Shown: piece by piece, positions 24,474 through 33,364 of the stretch
How the letters are laid out: every line of letters starts with the position of its first letter
Position numbering within the stretch: the stretch's first letter is position 1
Source of the DNA: Sphingomonas folli
GTDB lineage: Bacteria > Pseudomonadota > Alphaproteobacteria > Sphingomonadales > Sphingomonadaceae
Direction: 5' to 3'
Assembly: GCF_019429525.1 (NCBI RefSeq)
Contig: NZ_JAHXZL010000002.1
Location: 1-64,000 of the forward strand
DNA: 64,000 bases
Translations under genes and position numbers: made by a program
The notes under the pieces: generated by a model
What the model was told of the DNA's origin: nothing
Database searches by the model: none
What the model saw: only the letters and a program-made list of their open reading frames with translations

Positions 24474-24501
24474 GAAAGCGATAATATGTATTATGTAAAC
24501 A
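24474..24501 (+). other. dif-like XerC/XerD recombination site next to the IS end
   Basis: It has an 11-bp XerC-like arm GAAAGCGATAA (24474-24484), a 6-bp spacer TATGTA and an 11-bp XerD-like arm TTATGTAAACA (24491-24501). The core ATAA-N6-TTAT has the same 14-bp frame as E. coli dif, and the XerD arm matches it at 8 of 11 positions. It begins 6 bp after the right IS end. It could be the chromosomal dif or a mobile copy. Confidence 0.6.
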
Positions 24502-24655
24502 ACAGGACGATCGCGAGGAGGGCGAGGAAGACTCCGCCCCACGCCAGCACGTAGCGCATTACCGTCGGCGCAGGCATGCGCCGCGCGACCAGCGCCGACA
24601 GAGGTAGAACCAGGACCAGCAGCAGGATCAGCGCGGTCCCGACACGCTCGCTCAC
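24491..24655 (-). CDS. Small two-helix membrane protein
   Basis: The GTG start overlaps the stop of the PhnP-like gene (GTGA), suggesting translational coupling. The 54-residue product has two hydrophobic helices (ALILLLVLVLPLSALVARR, then LAWGGVFLALLAIVLLFT). The TAA stop lies inside the XerD-like arm of the dif-like site. It could be a complete small gene, or the membrane anchor of a longer gene cut when the element inserted. Similar helices precede retropepsin-like protease domains in related bacteria, but none follows here. Confidence 0.55.
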   Translation of the reverse strand: MSERVGTALILLLVLVLPLSALVARRMPAPTVMRYVLAWGGVFLALLAIVLLFT

Positions 24656-25416
24656 GTCGCCAGCTCCCAGCCGTCATAACCCGGCTCGACGCCGGCGGGC
24701 AGTTCGGCACACAGCCCGGCATAGTCCATCGACTGGTCCATATGGACCAGCACCGCTCGCCCCGGGCGCAGCTCCTCGACCCAGCCCAGCACCGTGGCGA
24801 GATCGGGGTGAGTCGGGTGCGGCCGGCGGCGTAGCGCGTCGACGATCCAGACATCGACGCCGCGGTACAGCGCGCGCATCGCGTCGGTCATGCCGCTGAT
24901 GTCGGTGGCATAGCCGACCGAGCGCCCGGCCGCGCTGAAGCGCAGCCCGGCCGAGCTGATCGATCCGTGCGGCTGGTCGACCACGTCGATCGTCAGCCCG
25001 CCGAGCACCAGCCGGTCGGGCAGCGGCGCCAGGTCGACCGTCGGCGGGTAGCCGCCAGCACCCTTGAACACATAAGCGAACTGCTGCCGCAGCGCCGCCG
25101 CGCAACCGTCCCGCGCGTAGCCCGGCACGGGATGGCCGAGCGCGTGATAGACCTGGCGCAGGTCATCGATGCCGAAGACATGGTCGGCGTGCTGGTGCGT
25201 CCAGATCACCGCGTCGACGCGTCCCACCGCGGCGGCGAGCAGCTGCTCGCGCATGTCCGGGCTGGTGTCGACGAGGACACGCACCCCGTCCTGCTCGACC
25301 AGCAGCGACGAGCGCGTGCGTCGGTTGCGCGGCTCGGCGGGGTCGCAGTCGCCCCAGTCGTTGCCGATCCGCGGCACCCCCGAGGACGTGCCCGAGCCGA
25401 GGATGCGGACCTTCAC
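24652..25416 (-). CDS. MBL-fold metal-dependent hydrolase, PhnP-like
   Basis: The 254-residue product begins MKVRILGSGTSSGVPRIG. Metal-binding motifs are visible: TPHQ-type HQHADHVFGIDDLRQ, DQPHGSISS, YATDISGM and LVHMDQSMDY. It resembles cyclic phosphodiesterases of the PhnP group, and in this gene order it commonly follows tatD. The start ATG overlaps the tatD stop by four bases. Confidence 0.88.
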   Translation of the reverse strand: MKVRILGSGTSSGVPRIGNDWGDCDPAEPRNRRTRSSLLVEQDGVRVLVDTSPDMREQLLAAAVGRVDAVIWTHQHADHVFGIDDLRQVYHALGHPVPGYARDGCAAALRQQFAYVFKGAGGYPPTVDLAPLPDRLVLGGLTIDVVDQPHGSISSAGLRFSAAGRSVGYATDISGMTDAMRALYRGVDVWIVDALRRRPHPTHPDLATVLGWVEELRPGRAVLVHMDQSMDYAGLCAELPAGVEPGYDGWELAT

Positions 25417-26192
25417 GCGGGCCGCGTCTTGCCGAAGAGCACGTGGAAGTTCTCTGCCGTATAGTTTTGAAGTTCCTCGACATCTTCGCCGCGCAGCCGC
25501 GCCAGGAAGGCGGCGGTGTCGGCGACGAAGCCGGGCTCGCCGGTCTTGCCCCGATGCGGCACCGGCGCGAGGAAGGGCGCGTCGGTCTCGATCAGCAGCC
25601 GCTCGCGCGGGATCCGCGCCGCGGTGGCGCGCAGCCCCTCGGCGTTGCGGAAGGTGACGATCCCCGAGATCGAGATAAACAGGCCAATCTCAAGCGCTTG
25701 GTCCGCGAACCTATCGCTCGCCGTGAAGCAGTGGATCACGCCGGTATAGGCCCCCTCCTCCATCTCCTCGCGCAGGATCGCGGCGGTGTCGTCCTCGGCG
25801 TCGCGCGTGTGGACGATGATCGGCGTGCCGCTCTCGCGCGCCGCGGCGATGTGCGCGCGGAAGCTCGCCTGCTGCCGCTGTCGGTCGGAGTGATCGTAAT
25901 GATAGTCGAGCCCGCTCTCGCCGATGCCGACCACGCGCGGGTGGCGCGCGCGCTCGACCAGCCGGGCGGTGTCGACATGCGGGTGCTGGTCGGCCTCGTG
26001 CGGGTGGATCCCGACGCTGGCCCAGACATCGGGCTCGCGCTCCGCGGTGGCGAGCACCGCGTCCCACTCGCGCTCGCGCGTGGCGATGTTGAGCATGGCG
26101 GTGACGCCGCGCGCGCGGGCGCGCTCGAGCACCGCGGCCTGCTGCTCGAAGACACCCTCATAGTTGAGGTGGCAGTGGCTGTCGGCGAGCAT
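25413..26192 (-). CDS. TatD-family metal-dependent deoxyribonuclease
   Basis: The 259-residue TIM-barrel hydrolase starts MLADSHCHLNYEG (HxH metal site). It also has VGIGESGLDYHYDHS (Glu ligand), PIIVHTRDAEDDT, GVIHCFTAS and LLIETDAPFLAPVPHRGK (Asp ligand). Probable DNA quality control and repair nuclease. It starts on the stop base of metG and belongs to the metG-holB-tmk run. Confidence 0.93.
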   Translation of the reverse strand: MLADSHCHLNYEGVFEQQAAVLERARARGVTAMLNIATREREWDAVLATAEREPDVWASVGIHPHEADQHPHVDTARLVERARHPRVVGIGESGLDYHYDHSDRQRQQASFRAHIAAARESGTPIIVHTRDAEDDTAAILREEMEEGAYTGVIHCFTASDRFADQALEIGLFISISGIVTFRNAEGLRATAARIPRERLLIETDAPFLAPVPHRGKTGEPGFVADTAAFLARLRGEDVEELQNYTAENFHVLFGKTRPA

Positions 26193-27742
26193 CAGGCGGG
26201 CTCCGTCTCGGCGGGCAGCTCGAGCCGCGGGAAGGCGGGCGTCGGCGGCGCGATCACCGCGCCCGCGTCGACGCGCCGCTGGTACCAGCCATCATCGTCG
26301 ATCGCGACGTGGTCGCGCTCCGCCGCGCCGAGCTGGTCGAGCACCCTCCCGGCGCCCGCGGGCACCACCGGAAGGATCGCGATCGCCAGCATGCGGATCG
26401 CGCGCACCAGCGTGCGCAGCACCGCGTGCATCCGCTCCGGATCGGTCTTGCGCAGCGACCAGGGTGCCTGCGCGTCGATATATTGGTTGCACGCGAAGAC
26501 GCCGCGCAGCCACGCCTCGACCCCCTGGCTCAGCAGCAAATCGTCGAAGCCGGCACGCAGCCCGGCGCAGGCGACCACCACCTCCTCGATCAACTGCGCG
26601 TCGGCCAGGTCGGCGCGGCCCGTCTCGGGGAAGGCGCCGCCCAGGTTCTTGGCGATGAACGACAGCGTGCGCTGCGCGAGGTTGCCGAAGGCGTTGGCGA
26701 GCTCGGCGTTGACCCGGGTGACGATCGCCTCGGCGGAATAGCTGCCATCCTGGCCGAAGCTCACCTCGCGCAGCAGGAAATAGCGCAGTCCGTCCACCCC
26801 GAACAGGTCGGCGAGGTCGAGCGGGTCGACGACGTTGCCGAGGCTCTTCGACATCTTCTCGCCGCGGTGGAGCAGGAAGCCGTGGCCAAACACCGTCTTC
26901 GGCAGCGCGATCCCGGCCGACATCAGGAACGCGGGCCAGTAGACCGCGTGGAAGCGCACGATGTCCTTGCCGATCAGGTGCAGGTCGGCGGGCCAGTACG
27001 TCATGTCGCCGTCGGGGTAGCCGGCGCCGGTGAGATAGTTGGTGAGCGCGTCGACCCACACGTACATGACGTGCCCGGGGCTGCCCGGCACCGCCACGCC
27101 CCAGTCGAAGCTGGTGCGCGACACCGACAGGTCAGAAAGACCGCCCTCGACGAAGCGCAGGATCTCGTTGCGCCGCGCCTCGGGGCGGATGAAATCGGAG
27201 TTCGCCGCATAGAAGTCGAGCAGCGGCTGCTGATATCGCGAGAGGCGGAAGAACCACGTCTCCTCGGCGGTCCAGGTCACCGGCGTGCCCTGGGGGGAGA
27301 GCTTCGCCCCCCCTTCCCCCTCGACCAGCTCCTTCTCGTCGTAGAAGGCCTCGTCGCGGACCGAATACCAGCCCTCGTAGCGGTCGAGGTAGAGATCACC
27401 CGCGTCCGCCATGGCCTGCCAGATCGCCTGGCTGGCGCGGTGGTGATCGGTGTCGGTGGTGCGGATGAAGCGATCGTAGCTTACCTCAAGCTTGTCGCAC
27501 ATCGCTTTGAAATAGCCTGACATCTCATCTGCGAGCGCGCGCACCTCGACGCCGCGGTCGCGCGCCGTCTGCACCATCTTCAGCCCGTGCTCGTCGGTGC
27601 CGGTCTGGAAGCGCACGTCGCGGCCGGCCTGGCGCTGGAAGCGCGCGATCGCGTCGGCCGCGATCGCCTCATAGGCATGACCGATATGCGGGCGGCCGTT
27701 GGGGTAGCTGATCGCGGTGGTGATGTAGAAGGGGTGGCCCAT
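26192..27742 (-). CDS. metG: Methionyl-tRNA synthetase
   Basis: This 516-residue class I synthetase has PHIGHAYEAIAADAIARF (HIGH motif), the connective domain without the zinc knuckle cysteines, and GEKMSKSLGNVVDP (KMSKS). The alpha-helical anticodon domain contains NQYIDAQAPWSLRK. It ends without the C-terminal dimerisation domain, as usual for this length. It charges methionine to initiator and elongator tRNA. Confidence 0.97.
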   Translation of the reverse strand: MGHPFYITTAISYPNGRPHIGHAYEAIAADAIARFQRQAGRDVRFQTGTDEHGLKMVQTARDRGVEVRALADEMSGYFKAMCDKLEVSYDRFIRTTDTDHHRASQAIWQAMADAGDLYLDRYEGWYSVRDEAFYDEKELVEGEGGAKLSPQGTPVTWTAEETWFFRLSRYQQPLLDFYAANSDFIRPEARRNEILRFVEGGLSDLSVSRTSFDWGVAVPGSPGHVMYVWVDALTNYLTGAGYPDGDMTYWPADLHLIGKDIVRFHAVYWPAFLMSAGIALPKTVFGHGFLLHRGEKMSKSLGNVVDPLDLADLFGVDGLRYFLLREVSFGQDGSYSAEAIVTRVNAELANAFGNLAQRTLSFIAKNLGGAFPETGRADLADAQLIEEVVVACAGLRAGFDDLLLSQGVEAWLRGVFACNQYIDAQAPWSLRKTDPERMHAVLRTLVRAIRMLAIAILPVVPAGAGRVLDQLGAAERDHVAIDDDGWYQRRVDAGAVIAPPTPAFPRLELPAETEPA

Positions 27743-27751
27743 GCCGGCCTC

Positions 27752-28741
27752 CTAACGCTCTCCCTCGCGCGATGCCAGCCGCGCGACGATCCCGGCGAGC
27801 TCGTACACCGTGCCCTGCTGGTCGAGCGACAGCGCGCGCGCCGCCGCGGCGACCGAGCGCGCCTCGTCATAGGCGTCGAGCGCGGCGCGCAGGTCGGCGC
27901 CGACCCGCGTCGCCGCGGCGCGCGCGATCACCGTCGGCACGCGATCGAGGAACGCCTCGTAGCGCGGCTGCGCCGCCTTGAGCGCGAGCGACTTGGCCAG
28001 CGCGCCGCGGCGGGTGAGCGTCGGGTCGCCGTCGCGCGCGATGCCCGCCAGCGCCTGCTCGATCGTGCCCAGGTCGAGCCCGGCATAGCCGAGCGCGCGC
28101 CCCGGCGAGCCCTCCCCCGCGGTGACCAGCGACGCGATCTCCTCTGGCTCGGCCTCGGGCAGCGCGTCGCGCAGCACCGCGGCCATGTCCTCGTCGCCGA
28201 GCAGCTCGAAGCGCAGCACGCGGCAGCGCGAGCGGATCGTCGCGAGCAGCCGGCCCGGCGCGTGGCTGACGAGCAGGAACACCGTGCCCGCGGGCGGCTC
28301 CTCCAGGCTCTTCAGCAGGGCGTTGGAGGCGCCGGGGCGCTCGAGGTCGTCGGCGGCGTCGATCACGATCGCGCGGCGCGGTGAGAGCGACGGCATCGTG
28401 CCGAGGAAGGGACCGAGCGAGCGCACCTGGTCGACCGTGATCGAGCGCGCCAGCTCGTCGTCTCTGTCCTTCCTGGGCAGCCGGCGCAGCTCGCGATAAT
28501 CGGGGTGCGAGCCCGCCGCGAGCAGGGTCGCGGCGCGATGGTCGGCCGGCACCGCCAACCCGGGGGCGAGCTGGCCCGGGGTCATCGCCTCGGCGAGCAG
28601 CCTGGCCGCCGCGGCGCGCGCGAAGCTGGCCTTGCCCACGCCCTCGGGACCGGCGAGCAGCCAGGCATGGTGAACCGCGCCGCCGCGCAGCGCGGCGGTG
28701 AAGGCGTCGACCGCGGCGCGATGACCGCGAAGGCCGGTCAC
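27752..28741 (-). CDS. holB: DNA polymerase III subunit delta prime
   Basis: This 329-residue clamp-loader subunit has HHAWLLAGPEGVGKASFARA (P-loop-like), VIDAADDLERPGASNALLKS (Walker B region), EEPPAGTVFLLVSHAP and TIRSRCRVLRF (SRC motif). It lacks the zinc module of longer DnaX-type proteins. The stop side is nine bases from metG, and the start overlaps tmk by four bases. Confidence 0.95.
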   Translation of the reverse strand: MTGLRGHRAAVDAFTAALRGGAVHHAWLLAGPEGVGKASFARAAAARLLAEAMTPGQLAPGLAVPADHRAATLLAAGSHPDYRELRRLPRKDRDDELARSITVDQVRSLGPFLGTMPSLSPRRAIVIDAADDLERPGASNALLKSLEEPPAGTVFLLVSHAPGRLLATIRSRCRVLRFELLGDEDMAAVLRDALPEAEPEEIASLVTAGEGSPGRALGYAGLDLGTIEQALAGIARDGDPTLTRRGALAKSLALKAAQPRYEAFLDRVPTVIARAAATRVGADLRAALDAYDEARSVAAAARALSLDQQGTVYELAGIVARLASREGER

Positions 28742-29367
28742 GGCAGCCAGTCCGCCAGCGCGGCGAGCATCGCCGCGGTCACCGCCGCGGGCGGCTGCGC
28801 CGCGTCGATGCGGCGGAAGCGGTCGGGCTCGGCCTCGGCGAAGCGCTCGAAGGCCGCGCCGACCGCGGCGTGGAAGTCGCTCTCGCGCGCGGCGAAGCGG
28901 TCGCTCGCGCCGCGGTCACGCCGCGCCGCGCGCTCGGCGCCGAGCGCGAGCGGCAGCGTCAGCAGGAATGTCCGGTCCGGCAGGAGCCCCTCGCTGCCGA
29001 AGGCGTGGAGCGCCAGCACCTCGGCGTCGGCGACCCCGCCGGCGACGCCCTGATAGGCGCGCGTCGAGTCGACGAAACGGTCGCAGATCACCCAGCACCC
29101 ATTCTCCAGCGCCGGCCGGATCACCTTCTCCAGGTGATCCGCGCGCGCCGCGGCGAACAGCAACGTCTCCGCGCGCGCGCTCCACCGCCCCGACTCGCCC
29201 TCGAGCAGCAGCGCGCGGATCGCCTCCGCACCGGGGCTGCCCCCGGGCTCGCGCGTGATCACCGCCGCGACGCCGCGATCGCGCAGTGCCGCGGCGAGCG
29301 CGCGCGCCTGGGTCGACTTCCCGGCCCCTTCCCCGCCCTCCAGGCTGAGGAAGCGCCCCCGCGGCAT
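28738..29367 (-). CDS. tmk: Thymidylate kinase
   Basis: The 209-residue product begins MPRGRFLSLEGGEGAGKSTQ (P-loop), followed by TREPGGSPGAEAIRALLL (DR/EPG motif), CDRFVDSTRAYQG and the LID region RAARRDRGASDRF. It makes dTDP from dTMP. It overlaps the stop of the upstream D,D-carboxypeptidase by one base. Confidence 0.96.
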   Translation of the reverse strand: MPRGRFLSLEGGEGAGKSTQARALAAALRDRGVAAVITREPGGSPGAEAIRALLLEGESGRWSARAETLLFAAARADHLEKVIRPALENGCWVICDRFVDSTRAYQGVAGGVADAEVLALHAFGSEGLLPDRTFLLTLPLALGAERAARRDRGASDRFAARESDFHAAVGAAFERFAEAEPDRFRRIDAAQPPAAVTAAMLAALADWLP

Positions 29368-30539
29368 CAGAACAGGCCGCGCAGGCCCGCCATGGCGCGC
29401 CCGAAGAACCCGGCCTGGCCGACGTCGCGCGCCGCCACGAGCGGCATGCGCTGCTCGGGCAGGCCGGGGGCGGAGACGACCAGGTCGGCGATATGCGCGC
29501 CCTGCTTGATCGGCGCCTTGACCGGCCCGTCATAGACGATCTTGCCCGACAGCTGCGGGCGCGTGCCCGAGGGGACCGTCACCGCCAGCGCCTTGGGCGC
29601 GACCAGCTCGACCTCGCTCGAGTCCCCCAGCTGCACCGCGGCGGTGCCGACGGTCTTGCCCGCCTTCACCACCGGGCGCGCCTGCCAGGCGCGGAAGCCC
29701 CATTCCATGAAGCGGATGGACTCCTGCGCGCGCTGGTTGAAGCTGGTCAGCCCGGCGACGACCATCACCAGCCGGCGCCCGTTCTGCTCGGCCGAGCCGG
29801 TGAAGCCATAGCCCGCCTCGTCGGTGTGGCCGGTCTTGAGCCCGTCCGCGCCGGCGACGCGGCCCAGCAGCGGGTCGCGGTTGGCCTGGGTGATCGCCGC
29901 GCCGGCGCCCATGGTCTTGCCCCAGGTGAAATCGCGGCGCGAGTAGAACTGCTTGTAGAGCTGCGGGAAGTCGGTGATCGTCGCGGCGGCGAGCTTGGCC
30001 AGGTCGCGCGCGGTGACATAGGTGACGCCGCCGTCGGGCCAGCCGTTCGAGGTGCCGAAATGGCTGTTGGTCAACCCGAGCTTCTGGGCGTTCTCGTTCA
30101 TGCGCTCGGTGAAGGCCTGCTCGGTCCCCGACGCGCCCTCGGCCAGTACGACGCACGCGTCGTTGCCCGACAGCGTGACGATGCCGTACAGCAGGTTCGC
30201 CACCGACACGCGCTCGCCGACCGAGAGGAACATGGTCGATCCCGCCGCGGGGCCGTGCCAGCGCTTCCAGGTCTCGGGGCGGACCTCGAACTCGGTCGAG
30301 AGCTTCAGATCCCCCGACTTGATCATCTGGAAGGCGGTGTAGACCGTCATCATCTTCGCCATCGACGCGGGCGGCATGCGGCGATCGGCGTCCTTGGCGT
30401 AGAGCACCGCGCCCGAGGACAGGTCCTCCATGAAGGCGACCGGCGCGGGCGTGTCGAACTGCGGCGCCGCCGCCATGGCGGGATAGGCGACCGCGAGGAC
30501 GGCGGCGGGCAACGCGAGGACGGTCAGCAGCTTGGTCAT
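29367..30539 (-). CDS. D-alanyl-D-alanine carboxypeptidase (penicillin-binding protein 5 type)
   Basis: The 390-residue product has a signal peptide (LALPAAVLAVAYPAMA). Serine peptidase S11 motifs are SMAKMMT (SxxK), SGNDA (SxN) and DGLKTGHTDEAGYG (KTG). A C-terminal beta domain (about residues 270-370) precedes a short membrane-binding helix (FFGRAMAGLRGLF). It trims the terminal D-Ala of peptidoglycan stem peptides in the periplasm. Confidence 0.95.
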   Translation of the reverse strand: MTKLLTVLALPAAVLAVAYPAMAAAPQFDTPAPVAFMEDLSSGAVLYAKDADRRMPPASMAKMMTVYTAFQMIKSGDLKLSTEFEVRPETWKRWHGPAAGSTMFLSVGERVSVANLLYGIVTLSGNDACVVLAEGASGTEQAFTERMNENAQKLGLTNSHFGTSNGWPDGGVTYVTARDLAKLAAATITDFPQLYKQFYSRRDFTWGKTMGAGAAITQANRDPLLGRVAGADGLKTGHTDEAGYGFTGSAEQNGRRLVMVVAGLTSFNQRAQESIRFMEWGFRAWQARPVVKAGKTVGTAAVQLGDSSEVELVAPKALAVTVPSGTRPQLSGKIVYDGPVKAPIKQGAHIADLVVSAPGLPEQRMPLVAARDVGQAGFFGRAMAGLRGLF

Positions 30540-30603
30540 GGCTCGGGATCCGGTTCGATAACGGTCGTGGGAGATGCGTTTGGGCGCGCTCGAGGCTCGC
30601 GCC

Positions 30604-31659
30604 CTAGCGTGCGATCGCGTCGGCGAGCAAGCCCACCGACAGAGCGTAGAAGTTGGAGCAATTATAGTCGAGGATGACGCGATAGTTGCTCGTCAGCAGA
30701 TAGGCGGTCGCGCCGGGCCCGTCGGGCTCGATCAGCACCGCCTGCACCTGGTCGCCGGGCCAGCGCGCGTCGAGCGGCGCGACACCGAGCGCGCGCCACT
30801 CCGCCATCGTGCGCCAGCCGCTGTGCCGCTCGAACACGCGCGGGCAGCGCGGCGAGACCAGCCGGTTGGCGACGCCCGCGCGCGCGAGGCCGGCGGGGAC
30901 GCTGACCGCGACGCCCCACGGCTCGCCGGGGCGCCAGCCCGCCTGGGTGAAGTAATTGCCGATCGAGGCGAGCGTGTCGGCTGAGGAGTTCCAGATGTCG
31001 GCGCGCCCGTCGCCGTCGCCGTCGCGCGCGAGGCGGAGGTAGACCGAGGGAAGGAACTGCGGGTTGCCCATCGCGCCCGCCCAGCTGCCGACCAGCTGCG
31101 ACCGCGGCACGCCGCGATCGATCATCTTGAGCGCGGCGATCAGCTCGCCCTCGAACAGGGGGCGGCGGCGCCCCTCATAGGCGAGGCTGGCGAGGCTGCG
31201 AAGCAGGTCGAAGTCACCCGTGTAGGAGCCGTAATTGGTCTCGTGGCCCCAGATCGCGACCATGATCTGCTCGGGCACGCCGGTCTCGGCCTCGACGCGC
31301 GCGAGCCTGGCGCGGTTGGCGGCATATGTGGCGCGCCCGCGCGAGATCCGCGCGCCGTCGACGTGCGAGTCACGATAGGGCGCGAACAGGGGGACCGGCG
31401 CGTTGGGTCGCGCCTCGGGCTGGCGCTGGTCGAGCGCGACGACGCGCGGGTTGAAGCTCAGCCCGGCGAGCGCGCTGTCGGCGGTGGCGGGGCGCACCCC
31501 CGCGGCGACGGCGCGCGCGCGGACCTGCGCGAGATAGGCGTCGAAGCCCGACGCGTCGGGAGCGGCGGAGGGGGCCACGCCCTGGGCCGACGAGGCCGGC
31601 GCGACGAGCAGGAGGAGCGTGGCGGCGATGCCGCGGGCGAGCGTTGCGACCGCTGTCAT
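30604..31659 (-). CDS. Periplasmic lytic murein transglycosylase, MltB type
   Basis: The 351-residue product has a signal peptide (ATLLLLVAPASSAQG). The SLT/MltB domain shows IMVAIWGHETNYGSYTGDF (catalytic Glu), LASLAYEGRRRPLFEGELIA, GSWAGAMGNPQFLPSVYL, and DGDGRADIWNSSADTLASIG. It ends in a region with NYRVILDYNCSNFYALSVG, usual for this group. It cleaves the glycan backbone with anhydro-muramyl formation. Confidence 0.94.
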   Translation of the reverse strand: MTAVATLARGIAATLLLLVAPASSAQGVAPSAAPDASGFDAYLAQVRARAVAAGVRPATADSALAGLSFNPRVVALDQRQPEARPNAPVPLFAPYRDSHVDGARISRGRATYAANRARLARVEAETGVPEQIMVAIWGHETNYGSYTGDFDLLRSLASLAYEGRRRPLFEGELIAALKMIDRGVPRSQLVGSWAGAMGNPQFLPSVYLRLARDGDGDGRADIWNSSADTLASIGNYFTQAGWRPGEPWGVAVSVPAGLARAGVANRLVSPRCPRVFERHSGWRTMAEWRALGVAPLDARWPGDQVQAVLIEPDGPGATAYLLTSNYRVILDYNCSNFYALSVGLLADAIAR

Positions 31660-31756
31660 GGTCGGGGCGTTCTGGCACAGCGGGTCGGCGCGCGGAACCG
31701 CAAATCGAGCGAGCGCTTGCACTCGCCGCCGCGCCGCGTTTAAGCGGGACCCCTGC

Positions 31757-31846
<90 letters not shown>

Positions 31847-31966
31847 CTGCGCCGGCATCTCCTACTCAGACGCCGCCGTACCCCGTTGGCCGAAGTGGGT
31901 AGCCCGGGCTCCTTTGTTTCGCCTGACAGCCGTCGACTATCAGCACCGAGCTATTAAGCTCTGCTG

Positions 31967-32212
31967 ATGATTAGACGTGCACTGTTCGGCTGGATCGGCG
32001 GTTTCCTAGCCGCGATCGTCGGAACGAACCGTTCGGTCCCGGGCGATGGGCAATCCAGCTATCCACCCCCGATGTCGCCCGAGCAACGCGCCGAATGGGA
32101 CCGGTTTCGGGCGCGAGCGCTCGCCGCGCTGCCCTATCCACGTGTCTCCGTACCCGGTGAGCGCGTGCTCGCGGAATGGGAGCGCCTTCGGAAGGCCGTG
32201 GCTGGCCTGTGA
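31967..32212 (+). CDS. Small hypothetical protein preceding the DUF4253 gene
   Basis: The 81-residue product has a short hydrophobic N-terminus (ALFGWIGGFLAAIVG, possible membrane anchor). A charged helical remainder follows (SPEQRAEWDRFRARALAALP, LAEWERLRKAV). No family is recognised. Its TGA overlaps the GTG start of the DUF4253 gene (GTGA), which supports translation as a pair. Confidence 0.55.
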   Translation: MIRRALFGWIGGFLAAIVGTNRSVPGDGQSSYPPPMSPEQRAEWDRFRARALAALPYPRVSVPGERVLAEWERLRKAVAGL

Positions 32213-32844
32213 TCATCGGCGATGATGAACAGCTCGACGCGATCGCCGAGCAATACTCATCACAGGATCAGGCAGTGTTCCCGTGGGCGCCGCCCGGCGT
32301 GGCTTCTCCTTTCGGCAACGCGCGCGCTCCCACGCCGGCCGCGATCTTGGCCGAGGCAGCGACGCTCACCTTCCCTGCGAGTTTAGCGCGATGGTCCGGC
32401 ACCGATCCCGATCTTCCTGAGCCGCCACTCGGTGAATGGCCGATGCGAAGTGCGGTGGAGGAGACTGGACTGACGGTGGCGAGCGACGTTCTGTCCGGCA
32501 GGTTTTTCCGGCTAGTCCACATCCTATTGATACCGACCACGCATAGTTGGGAAGTACCGGCCTACTTGCGCTGGGGAGATTGGAATGGCTGCCCGCCGCC
32601 GGCCCAACATGTTGCGGCACTCAGGCATTGGCACGAGCGTTTCGGTGTCGAACTGGTCGGGATGGATCGTGACACGCTGAACCTGCGAGCGACTCGCCGC
32701 CCGGCAGATCGCGAGGCGGCATTGGCCTTGGCGCACGAGCAATATCGCTACTGCCAGGACATCATTGACCAAGGCGTCGGCAGCTTGTCAGAGCTGGCAG
32801 CATTGTTGATGAACAAAGACTGGTGGTTTTTCTGGTGGGATTAG
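32209..32844 (+). CDS. DUF4253-domain protein
   Basis: From GTG 32209 the product has 211 residues. The C-terminal half is typical of DUF4253: SWEVPAYLRWGDWNGCPPPA, HVAALRHWHERFGVELVGM, LRATRRPADREAALALAHEQ, YRYCQDIIDQG and the terminal WWFFWWD. The biochemical function of the family is unknown. It is related in phrasing to immunity or housekeeping proteins of the SUKH kind, but this is only suggestive. Confidence 0.85.
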   Translation: MIIGDDEQLDAIAEQYSSQDQAVFPWAPPGVASPFGNARAPTPAAILAEAATLTFPASLARWSGTDPDLPEPPLGEWPMRSAVEETGLTVASDVLSGRFFRLVHILLIPTTHSWEVPAYLRWGDWNGCPPPAQHVAALRHWHERFGVELVGMDRDTLNLRATRRPADREAALALAHEQYRYCQDIIDQGVGSLSELAALLMNKDWWFFWWD

Positions 32845-33074
32845 ATCCAAGATCGTATGCACGATACTTGAATTGACTTACCTTATACTCTGAAAATCCA
32901 TCGTCTATTAGCGCGCAGTTTTGCTGGGGGTGAAGAGGGCGGCGAACAGGAAAACGTCGGCCGTATTCAACACGGGACCCACAAGATCAACGGCGCCTGC
33001 CGACAGGTTCCCCGAACGCGTCGAGGCCGGATCATCGCTTACTCGGCTCCCGCGAGCGCTAGGTCGATCAGCGA
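32845..33074. other. Intergenic stretch before the tRNA-Arg pair
   Basis: About 230 bases, locally AT-richer than the surroundings, with no supported gene. A short open frame at 32921 shows no motif or ribosome-binding site. Confidence 0.4.
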
Positions 33075-33151
33075 TGGCGCGCCCGGAACGATTCGAACGT
33101 CCGACCCTCAGATTCGTAGTCTGATGCTCTATCCAGCTGAGCTACGGGCGC
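33075..33151 (-). tRNA. tRNA-Arg(ACG), copy 1
   Basis: A 77-nt cloverleaf on the minus strand: acceptor GCGCCCG, D-arm AGCTCAGCTGGATAGAGC, anticodon loop CTACGAA (anticodon ACG), T-arm with GTTCGAATC, and encoded CCA. Identical to the copy at 33205-33281. Confidence 0.96.
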
Positions 33152-33204
33152 ATCGCGGCACGGCATCGGCCGTCCGTCTACCCCACCCTGCGGTGGGCAT
33201 CCAT

Positions 33205-33281
33205 TGGCGCGCCCGGAACGATTCGAACGTCCGACCCTCAGATTCGTAGTCTGATGCTCTATCCAGCTGAGCTACGGGCGC
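33205..33281 (-). tRNA. tRNA-Arg(ACG), copy 2
   Basis: A 77-nt cloverleaf identical to the gene 53 bases away, same strand, anticodon ACG and encoded CCA. A tandem duplication, probably co-transcribed. Confidence 0.96.
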
Positions 33282-33364
33282 GCAATGGAGCGGCGCTGTT
33301 AGACGCCGCCGCGCGGGGGCGCAAGAGCGTTGCGGTAAGTTTTTCGCGCCTCTACGCAGATCGC

